Source: CAWJKP01 sp963843465 (lineage in GTDB: Bacteria; Planctomycetota; Planctomycetia; Pirellulales; Thermoguttaceae). Taken from it: a stretch of 64,000 bases of DNA. Below, one piece after another: positions 49,990-57,258 of this stretch. Both the position numbers and the translations under genes were made by a program. Numbering within the stretch: the stretch's first letter is position 1; each line of letters starts with the position of its first letter. The stretch is from positions 634,711 through 698,710 of the forward strand of contig CAWJKP010000005.1 in NCBI GenBank assembly GCA_963843465.1. Direction: 5' to 3'. A model generated the notes under the pieces. The model did not search any database. It saw nothing but the letters and a program-made list of their open reading frames with translations, and was not told the origin of the DNA.

Positions 49990-50300
49990 ACCGCATGACT
50001 TACGACCTGCGGCTGTACCACGGCTACTGGAAGGTCAACCCAACTCACAACGTCATTACTTGCTGCCTGAAGCGAGCTTTCTATGGTCGCCCCTGGGATC
50101 GCGTGGAGGCGGTCAGCTTTAGGCTTCCTGACGACGGTGAGCATGACGAAGGCGTCTGCCTTGTTGTGCGCGTGGAGGTGGGCAGCGAATCGTCTGACGC
50201 CGAACTCTTGGGCGACATCCTCTACGAGGCCCTGATCTCTCGGCTGGCCCCCGAATACGACAGTCTGCTTGAGGTCGAGCAGGACACCGCTTGCGTGTGA
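49986..50300 (+). CDS. Unknown protein (104 aa)
   Basis: It overlaps the helicase end by ATGA. Reads MTYDLRLYHGYWKVNPTHN, VEAVSFRLPDDGEHDEGVC, LVVRVEVGSESSDAELLGDI, SLLEVEQDTACV. Mixed alpha/beta, acidic; no family recognised. Coupling suggests a helicase accessory role, unproven. Confidence 0.55.
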   Translation: MNRMTYDLRLYHGYWKVNPTHNVITCCLKRAFYGRPWDRVEAVSFRLPDDGEHDEGVCLVVRVEVGSESSDAELLGDILYEALISRLAPEYDSLLEVEQDTACV

Positions 50301-50342
50301 AGCCTGCGTGAAGTCCGAACCCTGCATCTGGAGCCTTGCAAC

Positions 50343-51206
50343 ATGAAGTCTCGTTCCGTGATTCTGTCTCTGTGCGCTGTGCTGCTGTTTACGGGCACTG
50401 CCTTTGCCAATGTCTACGACAACCTGCAAGCCACAACCTGCCTCGTCGATGTCGGCAAGGGCCTCGGCACCGGAGTCCTGGTGACCCGCCAGGTCGGGGA
50501 GGTCACCCGCACCTACATCTGGACGGCAGGGCACGTCGTCCAGCATCTCATGCAGCCGGACGGCACGTTCAAGAATCCGACGATCAAGCAGGAATTCCGC
50601 GACGGTGGCCGCGCGATCGGTGAGTCGAAGATCGAGGCCAAGGTCATTGCCTACAGCGACCCGGACGACGGAGAAGACCTGGCCCTCTTGGAGGTTCTGC
50701 AAGACAACTTCCGGCCCACGACAGTCAGTGCGAAGTTTGATCTGACCGGCGCGATGCAGCAGATCGGAACGAAGCTGATTCACGTCGGTTGCACACTGGG
50801 CACCTATGACTCGGTAAGCCTCGGCATCATTTCGCAGACCGACCGGGACCTGCTCAAGACGGGCAAGAAGTTCGAGCAGACTACGGTGATGGGCTACCCG
50901 GGCTCGTCTGGCGGCGGCGTCTATCTGGAAGACGGCAAGTACATCGGAATGTTGACCCAGGGTGCCGGTCCTGGTCTGAACTTCATCATCCCGATGCGTC
51001 GGATTATTCCTTGGGCCAAGAAGATGGGCATCCTGTGGGCCCTGAACCCCGAGGCTCCGGTGACTGCCATTCCCAAGCTGACGGACGGCACGGAGAAACT
51101 GCCTCCCGACGACTCTCGCGCTTGCGTGTTGAACCCCGACGACGAGGACGGCGACAGCGCTGACGACGACAGCGGGGACAGTGCGATCTACAGGCCAGCC
51201 GCCTGA
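50343..51206 (+). CDS. Secreted trypsin-like serine protease
   Basis: A clear Sec signal peptide (MKSRSVILSLCAVLLFTGTAFA, cleavage near residue 22) is followed by a chymotrypsin-fold domain: GTGVLVTRQ, the catalytic His in YIWTAGHVVQHL, Asp in DDGEDLALLEV, and the serine in GYPGSSGGGVYLEDGKYIGM. All three triad residues are in family-typical context (TAGH, D.ALL, G.SGG). No PDZ domain is present; the C-terminal 60 residues are highly acidic (DDEDGDSADDDSGD). A phage-coded exported protease is unusual; it could aid lysis, alter host surface proteins or act against competitors. Confidence 0.8.
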   Translation: MKSRSVILSLCAVLLFTGTAFANVYDNLQATTCLVDVGKGLGTGVLVTRQVGEVTRTYIWTAGHVVQHLMQPDGTFKNPTIKQEFRDGGRAIGESKIEAKVIAYSDPDDGEDLALLEVLQDNFRPTTVSAKFDLTGAMQQIGTKLIHVGCTLGTYDSVSLGIISQTDRDLLKTGKKFEQTTVMGYPGSSGGGVYLEDGKYIGMLTQGAGPGLNFIIPMRRIIPWAKKMGILWALNPEAPVTAIPKLTDGTEKLPPDDSRACVLNPDDEDGDSADDDSGDSAIYRPAA

Positions 51207-51247
51207 TGATCCCGCTTCCTCCCCCGTCAAGGAGGCTTCAAGCACCT

Positions 51248-51406
51248 ATGGGACGCCCACACGCTTGGAAGAAGGCCGCCCGTGCCGTGGGCTCGGCGGG
51301 TCGAAAGCGCGAGTTCAAGAAGGCCCTCCATCGACGTAACCGGCGGAAGGCCAGGCAGAATCCAGAGTCTCACGACAAGCCCCTCGACGCGCGGGCCTAT
51401 GACTGA
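51248..51406 (+). CDS. Small highly basic protein (52 aa)
   Basis: ATG 51248 (MGRPHAWKKAARAVGSAGRK) with AAGGAGG about 14 bases upstream; an upstream ATG at 51206 overlaps the protease stop and is less likely. It continues REFKKALHRRNRRKARQNPE. Nearly one third Lys/Arg; likely nucleic-acid binding. It lies just before the HTH-phosphoesterase gene. Confidence 0.5.
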   Translation: MGRPHAWKKAARAVGSAGRKREFKKALHRRNRRKARQNPESHDKPLDARAYD

Positions 51407-51418
51407 CGAAGGAACACC

Positions 51419-52737
51419 ATGACGAAGTTATCCGATAAGAGAGTCGCCGCCATCAAGGCACAGGTGGCCGAGAGGGTCACCCAACCAAGGATCGCCAAGC
51501 GATTCAAGGTCAGCCGCTCGGTGGTCTCGGACATCGCCACCGGCCGCATCCACAAGGATGTGCCTTGGCCCGACGATGCGCAGCCCTGTCCCAAGAAGGC
51601 CGGCGGTCAGCGGAAGCCGGAGCCCGACTATGATCCGACGAACAACCGCATCCTGGAGCTGGAGTCGGAGATCGTTCACCTGACCGACGAGCGGAACCGC
51701 GAGCGGCAGAAGGTCAAGGCGGGGGCCAAGGTCGCCGGCCTGTTCAAGGCCATCGTGGGGGAGATGGAACAGCGGATCAAGCCCTTCACGGCCCTGCCGC
51801 CGGCGCTGGACTTCCGCCGCAAGGCCCAGATCACGGAAGCCTGCGTGCTGCACCTCTCGGACGGCCACCACGATCAGGTCGTGCGGCCGGACGAGGTGGG
51901 CGGCCTGGAGGAGTACAACTTCCCGATCTCCTGCGCCGCGCCGAGCGGCTGGTGGACACCGTGATCGAGTGGACCCAGGACACCCTGGTGCCCAAGTTCC
52001 AGTTCCCCACACTGACGGTGCTGGCCTACGGAGACTTCACCAGCGGCGAGATCCACAACGCCACGCAGCGGTCCTATTACCGCAACACGTTCAAGAACTG
52101 CCTGGCCATTGGCCAGTTGCACGCATTGATGTACCGCGATCTTGCGGCCCATTTCGAGGCCGTGAACATCCTCTACCTGGCGGGCAACCACGGCCGGCGA
52201 ACGGTCAAGAAGGACTACGGCGGTGCCCACGACAACTTCGACTACCTGATCGCCGAGATCGCCCGGTTGCATTGCCGCGGCTTGGAGAACGTCAGCTTCC
52301 AGATTCCTGATGCCTGGTCGGCCAACATCAATATCGGCGACGTGGGCTTCAATGTCGCGCACGGTGACGATGTGCGGGGGAACCTCGGAATTCCCTGGTA
52401 CGGGTTGGTCCGCCGGCAAAAGGGCCTCGTCGCCCTGGGTGCGGCGGCCGGTGGCCAGCGAATTCGGTACTACTGCATTGGCCACCATCATGCCGCCGCA
52501 ACCCTCTCGGACATTGATGGCGAGATGATGGTAAACGGTGCCTGGGTCGGCACCGACAGCTATTCCTACAACTCGTTTTCCGGCTACCGCGAACCGGCCC
52601 AATGGCTCCACGGCGTCAATCCGAAGCATGGTGTGACCTGGCGTCTCAACTGCAAGCTGAGGCACGCGGCCGAAAAGAATGGTCCCAAGCGCTACCTGAT
52701 CGACGGTGGCCGGGACGTTGGGCCGCTGAAGTCCTAA
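51419..52737 (+). CDS. HTH plus calcineurin-like metallophosphoesterase (frame broken near 51930)
   Basis: The N-terminal helix-turn-helix (RVTQPRIAKRFKVSRSVVSD, residues 18-38) is followed by a coiled coil (ELESEIVHLTDERNRERQK) and then the phosphoesterase: ACVLHLSDGHHDQVV (metal-binding D-x-H region), GDFTSGEIHN, LAGNHGRRTVKKDYGG (GNH box), FNVAHGDDVRGNL and YYCIGHHHAAATL (GHH box). At about 51930 one C seems missing in CTCCTGCGCC; adding it joins FPIS to LRRAERLVDTVIEW. Joined length is about 439 residues. A phosphoesterase bearing its own HTH suggests DNA- or replication-linked nuclease activity. Confidence 0.75.
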
Positions 52738-52764
52738 CCCTCTCCTCCACTCCCTGGGTCTCCC

Positions 52765-53088
52765 ATGAAGAGCACGCTGAACAACGAAGAATTCAAGAAG
52801 CTCGAAGCGATTGTCGCGGCCGGCGTCGGCGCGATCACTTTCACATCCATCCTCATGCTCGCCGTGGCGGTTGTTGTCAGGGCTTGGTGCGTGACGAAGC
52901 TGTGGCTCTGGTTCGTTGTGCCCTTGGGCCTGCCTCCTATCGGCATCCTGGCTGCCATCGGCCTGACCTTGGCCCTCGTCGTGTTGCTGGGGCTGCATCG
53001 GCTTGAGGGGAAGTGCAACGTCTGGCAGTCTGTTGCAGGCGCACTGGCTTCCACAACGCTGGGCTGGCTGATTCATCTTTGGATGTAG
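52765..53088 (+). CDS. Membrane protein with three predicted spans (holin candidate)
   Basis: 107 residues with hydrophobic segments AIVAAGVGAITFTSILMLAV (15-38), LWLWFVVPLGLPPIGILAA and IGLTLALVVLLGL (about 46-78) and SVAGALASTTLGWLIHLWM (88-107). The small size and multiple spans within a block of exported proteins are compatible with a class I holin, but no endolysin is adjacent, so this remains a guess. Confidence 0.5.
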   Translation: MKSTLNNEEFKKLEAIVAAGVGAITFTSILMLAVAVVVRAWCVTKLWLWFVVPLGLPPIGILAAIGLTLALVVLLGLHRLEGKCNVWQSVAGALASTTLGWLIHLWM

Positions 53089-53096
53089 AAGCTCCA

Positions 53097-53177
53097 ATGA
53101 TTGTGTTGGACACGGGCGACGAGCGTCGTTTTAACCCGCAGGGGCTTGTGGACTTTCTGCTGCAAAACGTGAGGTGA
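53097..53177 (+). CDS. Possible tiny protein (26 aa)
   Basis: ATG 53097 to TGA 53177: MIVLDTGDERRFNPQGLVDF, ending LLQNVR. It occupies the whole gap between the membrane protein and the lipoprotein gene (3 bases before ATG 53181). GAAG lies upstream. It may be a real tiny protein or a translated leader. Confidence 0.35.
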   Translation: MIVLDTGDERRFNPQGLVDFLLQNVR

Positions 53178-53180
53178 TCT

Positions 53181-53651
53181 ATGCGAGGCTGTGGATGTCT
53201 GATAGCGCTGGTTCTGTTGGCAGTGCTGGGCTTCGTGCTTCTGAACGGCTGCGACAGGCCAGCCGCCAACCCGTTTCTCAAGCCCCCTGTCGTGCCGTAT
53301 GTCCCCGAGACGCCGGCCTACTTGCGGGTGACGTTGCACTGCGGCTGCACGCTGCGGATTCGCTCCAACACGGACTGCTGTGGAAGGTACTATCCTGATC
53401 TCGGCCGTGCGTTGGAGAATCTCAAGGCGCTGGTTGTGTCCTCCGAGCGGGACCCGAACGAGCCGTTGAATGACGACCCGAAGCGGACGGCGGATGGCGA
53501 CTACGTGACCGTCCGGTTGAAGTGCGGGTGCTCGATCTCGGTCTACGTCCCGGAGACGTGCCCGTGCTTTAACCAGCAGAACAATCCCAAGCTGGCCGCC
53601 GCACTGGAACGTGTCTACCAGGCGGCATTGAGCCATAGGAAGCTGCCATGA
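53181..53651 (+). CDS. Cysteine-rich predicted lipoprotein
   Basis: The N-terminus MRGCGCLIALVLLAVLGFVL and LNGC is a lipoprotein signal with a lipobox ending at Cys24. The mature part has two similar halves, TLHCGCTLRIRSNTDCCGRY and RLKCGCSISVYVPETCPCFN ('L.CGC...' then 'C.C'), indicating an internal duplication with eight or more cysteines, likely disulfide-bonded or metal-binding in the periplasm. 156 residues. It could be an outer-membrane spanin part, superinfection-exclusion lipoprotein or other surface factor. Confidence 0.65.
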   Translation: MRGCGCLIALVLLAVLGFVLLNGCDRPAANPFLKPPVVPYVPETPAYLRVTLHCGCTLRIRSNTDCCGRYYPDLGRALENLKALVVSSERDPNEPLNDDPKRTADGDYVTVRLKCGCSISVYVPETCPCFNQQNNPKLAAALERVYQAALSHRKLP

Positions 53652-53938
53652 AGCGCGCCGTACTCATTGGCGGTCCGATGGACGGCTGTGTCCGAACCGT
53701 GGACGATCGGTTGACGGTGCTCTATGCCTGCGTGCCACCGAAGAGGCCCGTCCCGCTCGCGGTGCCCTTGCGGGTTGAAGTGCCGCCTCCACTCCAGAAG
53801 GTTCAGTACCGCGAGGTCCTGATCGGCGAGCAGCAGCCCGTCCGCCTCTTCAAGCTGAGCACCCTGTCGGATGACCAGGTGCTACAGAAGCTGCTCGATC
53901 ACTATGCCGCGATACACGAGGAGAGAGGCTGTGCGTGA
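53648..53938 (+). CDS. Unknown protein (96 aa)
   Basis: It overlaps the lipoprotein gene by ATGA. MKRAVLIGGPMDGCVRTVDD, then RPVPLAVPLRVEVPPPLQ and LSDDQVLQKLLDHYAAIHEE. The 'GGP.DG..........' start is common in small phage proteins. Cytoplasmic; function unknown. Confidence 0.5.
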   Translation: MKRAVLIGGPMDGCVRTVDDRLTVLYACVPPKRPVPLAVPLRVEVPPPLQKVQYREVLIGEQQPVRLFKLSTLSDDQVLQKLLDHYAAIHEERGCA

Positions 53939-53987
53939 ACCGCCCGAGTTCCACGATTTCATTCGCCAAACTGGAGATTGACCAACC

Positions 53988-54425
53988 ATGATTCGCTTCA
54001 CCTTCGGCATCGTTCTCTTGATCGTCTTGCTGCTGCTTGTTCTGGGAACATGCACGCCTGTCAAGGCTGACACGGTCACTGTTCCCAATGGCTCAATTCT
54101 CGTGACGCCGGACGGCAACAGGTTCCTGATCCCTGACGGCTCCGTCATTGTCACGCCGGTCACCCGGCCGCCCGTCATTGTCCAGCCACCGGCTTTCGAG
54201 CCGCCCATCGTGGTGGAACCGCCCATCGTTGTGGAGCCGCCCGTCATTGTCGGACCGCCCATCATCGTGCCAGGCGAGCGCCCTGGAATGCGACCCGAAC
54301 CGCGACGGCCGGGACCTCGGCCCGAACCGCGACGGCCCGAGCCGCGCTACACTCCGGGTCCGCGTCCTGGTCCTGCCCCTGGCCCGCGTGGCGGTGGAGG
54401 TCATGGTGGCGGAGGCCACCGATAA
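53988..54425 (+). CDS. Secreted proline-rich repeat protein
   Basis: Signal peptide or anchor FGIVLLIVLLLLVLGTCTPV, then KADTVTVPNGSILVTPDGNR. Next is a run of VVEPPIVVEPPVIVGPP repeats (about residues 55-85), an Arg-Pro tract (RPEPRRPGPRPEPRRPEPRY) and a Gly-His end (RGGGGHGGGGHR). Polyproline rods span the cell wall or periplasm, and His-rich ends can bind metal. The layout resembles spanin-like periplasmic linkers or TonB-like rods, without a clear family. 145 residues. Confidence 0.55.
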   Translation: MIRFTFGIVLLIVLLLLVLGTCTPVKADTVTVPNGSILVTPDGNRFLIPDGSVIVTPVTRPPVIVQPPAFEPPIVVEPPIVVEPPVIVGPPIIVPGERPGMRPEPRRPGPRPEPRRPEPRYTPGPRPGPAPGPRGGGGHGGGGHR

Positions 54426-54438
54426 GAAGGAGACAACC

Positions 54439-54729
54439 ATGTTCCGCATCGTCCTGACCCTGGTCACGTTCCTGTCCAACTTCGTATTCCTCTTTCAGAC
54501 CCTCGTGCCGCTCTGCCGTCGCAACTGGTACTGGGACGCACAGCACCAATTGCACTTCACCGTCTGGTGGGAGTGGTTCGGTATGCACTTCGCCACGGAC
54601 GACGTGGTGGTCAAGTACGACGCCGAGATGGAGCGGCGGTGCATCGAAGCCTATGAGCGCGGCGAATACAAGACCCTTGAGGACGTGATCGCCGAGTTGC
54701 GGGAGAAGTGCCGCAAGAACCCCGAATAG
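54439..54729 (+). CDS. Small membrane-anchored protein (96 aa)
   Basis: ATG 54439 follows AAGGAG. An N-terminal span FRIVLTLVTFLSNFVFLFQT precedes an aromatic patch (RRNWYWDAQHQLHFTVWWEW) and a helical C-terminus (EMERRCIEAYERGEYKTLED). No family recognised. Last of the exported/membrane block. Confidence 0.55.
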   Translation: MFRIVLTLVTFLSNFVFLFQTLVPLCRRNWYWDAQHQLHFTVWWEWFGMHFATDDVVVKYDAEMERRCIEAYERGEYKTLEDVIAELREKCRKNPE

Positions 54730-54743
54730 TCTGGAGAGGTCCG

Positions 54744-55520
54744 ATGAATCATTTCGTAGTCTCTGATCTCCACCTGTGCGACGGCGGCCCCCGCGACCGC
54801 TTCGCGTGGAACGATCGGCCGAAGCAGTTCGATCGCTTCCTGGACTTCGTGGAGCAGCAACACGGCCGCCTGATTATTGCGGGCGACTTGTTCGATCTCT
54901 GGCAGTGCAACTTCAGCCGGTCGGTCGAGCACTATGGCCCCTTGTTGGATCGCCTGGCGGCGATGCACGCCATCTACGTCGTGGGCAATCACGACATTGA
55001 CTTGCTCCACTTCATCGGCACGCACTTCCTGAATCACCCGCTGTTCGACACCTTGTGCCGTCCGTTCGTTCTGAATGACGGCCGCCGGCGGATCAAGATC
55101 ATGCACGGCCACGAGGCCGATACGTATTGCTCCAACGAGATGCCCGATTTCAGCCGGATTCTGGCCACGATCACGGGGTTGCTGGAGGACAAGAACGGCG
55201 GCCCCATGAAAGGGCGATCGAGCATCGAGGACCTGTTCGTCGGCAGCCTGGAAAAGATGGTCGCTTTCCACGAGTGGCTTTGGGGCAAGAAGCCGCGGGA
55301 CCAGGAACTGATCGCCGGCCTGAAGCAGCCCGTGGACAGCGGCGAGTGCGACATCGTGATTGGCGGCCATACGCACACGCCCGGGCGTCAGGGGGAGTGG
55401 TACTACAACTCGGGCTCCTGGTGTACCCAGGTGAACAGCTTCGTCAACATCACCGGCGACTCGGTGCGGGTCTACGACTGGGATCACGGCCCGATTCCCA
55501 ACAACATCGTCCTGGAATGA
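54744..55520 (+). CDS. LpxH-like calcineurin metallophosphoesterase
   Basis: ATG 54744 follows GGAGAGG. 258 residues: VVSDLHLCDGGPRD (D-x-H), LIIAGDLFDLWQCN (GD), IYVVGNHDIDLLHF (GNHD), RIKIMHGHEADTYCSN (GH) and DIVIGGHTHTPGRQ (GHTH), so the full metal site is present. It resembles UDP-2,3-diacylglucosamine pyrophosphatase and related phage phosphatases. It may cleave a nucleotide-linked substrate or nucleic acid 2',3' ends; the lipid-A role is unlikely to be the phage function. Second phosphoesterase of the window, unlike the HTH-linked one in sequence. Confidence 0.8.
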   Translation: MNHFVVSDLHLCDGGPRDRFAWNDRPKQFDRFLDFVEQQHGRLIIAGDLFDLWQCNFSRSVEHYGPLLDRLAAMHAIYVVGNHDIDLLHFIGTHFLNHPLFDTLCRPFVLNDGRRRIKIMHGHEADTYCSNEMPDFSRILATITGLLEDKNGGPMKGRSSIEDLFVGSLEKMVAFHEWLWGKKPRDQELIAGLKQPVDSGECDIVIGGHTHTPGRQGEWYYNSGSWCTQVNSFVNITGDSVRVYDWDHGPIPNNIVLE

Positions 55521-55538
55521 GCGTCGAGGAGACGGCCG

Positions 55539-56387
55539 GTGGCGGACAGGCTCCGGGAATATGACGTGTTCGCCCTGCCGTTGAGCAGCATCTACTACGA
55601 TGCCGATTTCAACTGCCGAGGGCAGTTCACGCTGGAGTCGGTCTCGGAATTGGCCGAGAGCATTCGCCAGAAGGGAGGGGGTGTCGAGCTAAGGGGCCTC
55701 GATTTTCCGGTCGTGGTGCAGCCCACGGCCGAGGTCGTGGGCACTGTGCCCTCGGGATTTGACTATCGACTGATCGCCGGCCACCGGCGATTTCGAGCGG
55801 TCGAGTTCTTTCTGAAATGGGCGGACATTCCGGCGATGGTCCGGCACGAGTTGACGGACTACCAGGCCCGCTTGCTCAACTTTACGGAGAATCTGGAGCG
55901 TAAAGACCTGAACATGCTGCAAGAGGCCATCGCGCTCAAGCGTCTGTACCCTGATGGCGTGTCGCTTCGGCAGGCCAACAAGGAACTGCATCGGCCCACG
56001 AAGTGGATCGCGGCACGCTTCCGGCTGCTGGATCTCCCGGTCGAAATCCAAGAGATGGCTGCCAACGGCCTCTTGTCGCAGGTCTTGATCGAGCGGCTGT
56101 ACAAGGAAGCGCCGGAGGAGCAGTTGTTCCTTGCGGAGAAAACCGCGGAGGCCCGGCGGCGGGGATCGAGCGGCAAGTTGCCGGGACTCGATGAAACGTA
56201 TAAACGTCGCTTCCGGTTTCGCCGCACCAAGGAACAGATCAATGCGATGATCCTCAGAATGTTTGAGGCCGGGGTCAACGGGCTCCCTACCCGGGCCCTG
56301 GCCTGGGCGATGGCTGAGATTGACGACGCCGCGTTGATAAAAGACATCGAAGAGGAAAACCAGAAAGGGTCGGTTTGCAACTCTTAA
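55539..56387 (+). CDS. ParB-like DNA-binding protein 2
   Basis: GTG 55539 with GAGGAG upstream. 282 residues: LPLSSIYYDADFNCRGQF, VSELAESIRQKG, DYRLIAGHRRFRAVEFFLKW (the GHRR box in place of GERR), ADIPAMVRHELTDYQARLLN, FTENLERKDLNMLQEAIALK (ENxxRxDL box), then an HTH, LRQANKELHRPTKWIAARFR. It is closer to chromosomal ParB than the protein at 44104. The last codons (GSVCNS) overlap promoter candidate d. It may be a regulator or segregation factor. Confidence 0.8.
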   Translation: MADRLREYDVFALPLSSIYYDADFNCRGQFTLESVSELAESIRQKGGGVELRGLDFPVVVQPTAEVVGTVPSGFDYRLIAGHRRFRAVEFFLKWADIPAMVRHELTDYQARLLNFTENLERKDLNMLQEAIALKRLYPDGVSLRQANKELHRPTKWIAARFRLLDLPVEIQEMAANGLLSQVLIERLYKEAPEEQLFLAEKTAEARRRGSSGKLPGLDETYKRRFRFRRTKEQINAMILRMFEAGVNGLPTRALAWAMAEIDDAALIKDIEEENQKGSVCNS

Positions 56388-56392
56388 TGTGG
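56357..56392 (+). promoter_or_regulatory. Phage-specific promoter candidate, copy d
   Basis: AAACCAG (56357-56363), 11 bases (purine-rich here), TTGCAACTCTT (56375-56385), then AATGTGG. It overlaps the 3' end of the ParB-like gene and lies 16 bases before ATG 56401, so transcription would give a very short leader. Confidence 0.75.
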
Positions 56393-56400
56393 AGCGAATG

Positions 56401-56765
56401 ATGCCTGCACTGCCGACCCCTGAAGAAACTCTCAAGGCCCTGAAAGCCCAGCCAGGAATCGACCTGACACGGCAAAAGAAGGGCACCAAGATCATGGTTG
56501 AGACGGATAACCACGTCTTCGAGATCACCGTACTCAATCCTGCTTCCGGTCTGGTGGAAGTGAGCAGCACCTTGCCCCTCCTACGGGAGTCCACGGTTGG
56601 CCAGTACCTACGAGGCGTCTATGCCTTGGATGCCAACGTCGGCCTGGACGCCTGGATCGGCCGAACGCTTCAGATGTTCATCCGCTTTCGTAACGGCAAC
56701 TTATGTCTGGCCCGGTCGTTGCGGCCAGTGTCATTGGCCCCGGCTGGACCTACGACGTGTTCTAG
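56401..56765 (+). CDS. Unknown protein, frame broken near 56700
   Basis: ATG 56401 (MPALPTPEETLKALKAQPGI). It continues VETDNHVFEITVLNPASGLV, ESTVGQYLRGVYALDANVG and RTLQMFIRFRNGNL. Near 56700 a change of frame gives MSGPVVAASVIGPGWTYDVF ending at TAG 56763-56765, more natural than the unshifted end. The 'S.VV.A.V.G.GW.YDVF' ending recurs in small phage proteins. About 121 residues; function unknown. A hairpin (CAGGTG/CACCTG, 56768-56790) follows directly. Confidence 0.55.
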
Positions 56766-56767
56766 TC

Positions 56768-56790
56768 CAGGTGTCGGCTGCCGGCACCTG
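56768..56790 (+). terminator. Hairpin after the 56401 gene
   Basis: Outer stem CAGGTG/CACCTG with an inner CGG/CCG pairing. It begins 3 bases after TAG 56763-56765. No T run; it may be an attenuator or mRNA 3' stabiliser. Confidence 0.45.
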
Positions 56791-56810
56791 ATCCGTGAAT
56801 GATGGCCAAG

Positions 56811-56943
56811 AGGGCTCCCGGTCTGTGCGGACTTGCGCTGAACCCATAACCGCATGGCTGTTGACTGGGAGGGACCGTAGCCCGGCCGTAATGGTAACGC
56901 CCGCCGTGGCTGGCGGGTAGTCATGCGACGTGCCGGGAGCCCT
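56811..56943 (+). ncRNA. Putative structured RNA (133 bases)
   Basis: An 11-base perfect outer stem (AGGGCTCCCGG at 56811-56821 with CCGGGAGCCCT at 56933-56943) encloses a hairpin CCCGCC-GTGGCT-GGCGGG (56900-56917) and other short pairings. There is no convincing ORF inside. The 3' half recurs at 57164-57217, where the hairpin strand changes to CCTGTC but still pairs with GGCGGG through G-U pairs. It precedes the gene at 56962 and may be a leader RNA or small phage RNA. Confidence 0.5.
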
Positions 56944-57217
56944 CCAAGAACCGAGGAAACCATGAAGCTGACAGACGAGTGTGAAGCCTGGAAGACGTTG
57001 GCGCTTGCCTACGAGGTGTTCATCGAATGTGTGTTGGAGTGGGACATTCGGGGTATGTTCGCATCGCTGAAGCAAATGCGGGCCGCGAGGGCGACCTTGC
57101 TCGAAGAGGGCGCTATGGCTGAGGCCGGCGGGCCTCGTATCGAAGATGAGGATGGGGCCTGACCCGTAACGGTATTCCTGTCGTGGCTGGCGGGAAGTCT
57201 TGTGACGCCGGGAGCCC
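56886..57217 (+). repeat. Imperfect 57-bp direct repeat flanking the 56962 gene
   Basis: Copies 56886-56942 and 57164-57217 share CCGTAAYGGTA, GTGGCTGGCGGG, AGTC and CCGGGAGCCC with about 80% identity by eye and a few small gaps. One copy stands before the 67-residue protein gene, the other before the HNH-AP2 gene. The repeats could be footprints of an inserted unit or paired regulatory RNAs. Confidence 0.6.
56962..57162 (+). CDS. Small protein (66 aa)
   Basis: ATG 56962 (MKLTDECEAWKTLALAYEVF) with GAGGAAACC upstream. Continues IECVLEWDIRGMFASLKQMR and ends GPRIEDEDGA. Helical, acidic. It lies between the two 57-base repeat copies. No family recognised. Confidence 0.5.
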   Translation: MKLTDECEAWKTLALAYEVFIECVLEWDIRGMFASLKQMRAARATLLEEGAMAEAGGPRIEDEDGA

Positions 57218-57258
57218 CTTTTAGGAATTCCGCCAGTCTCGGGGAGCTTTGACAGCGC

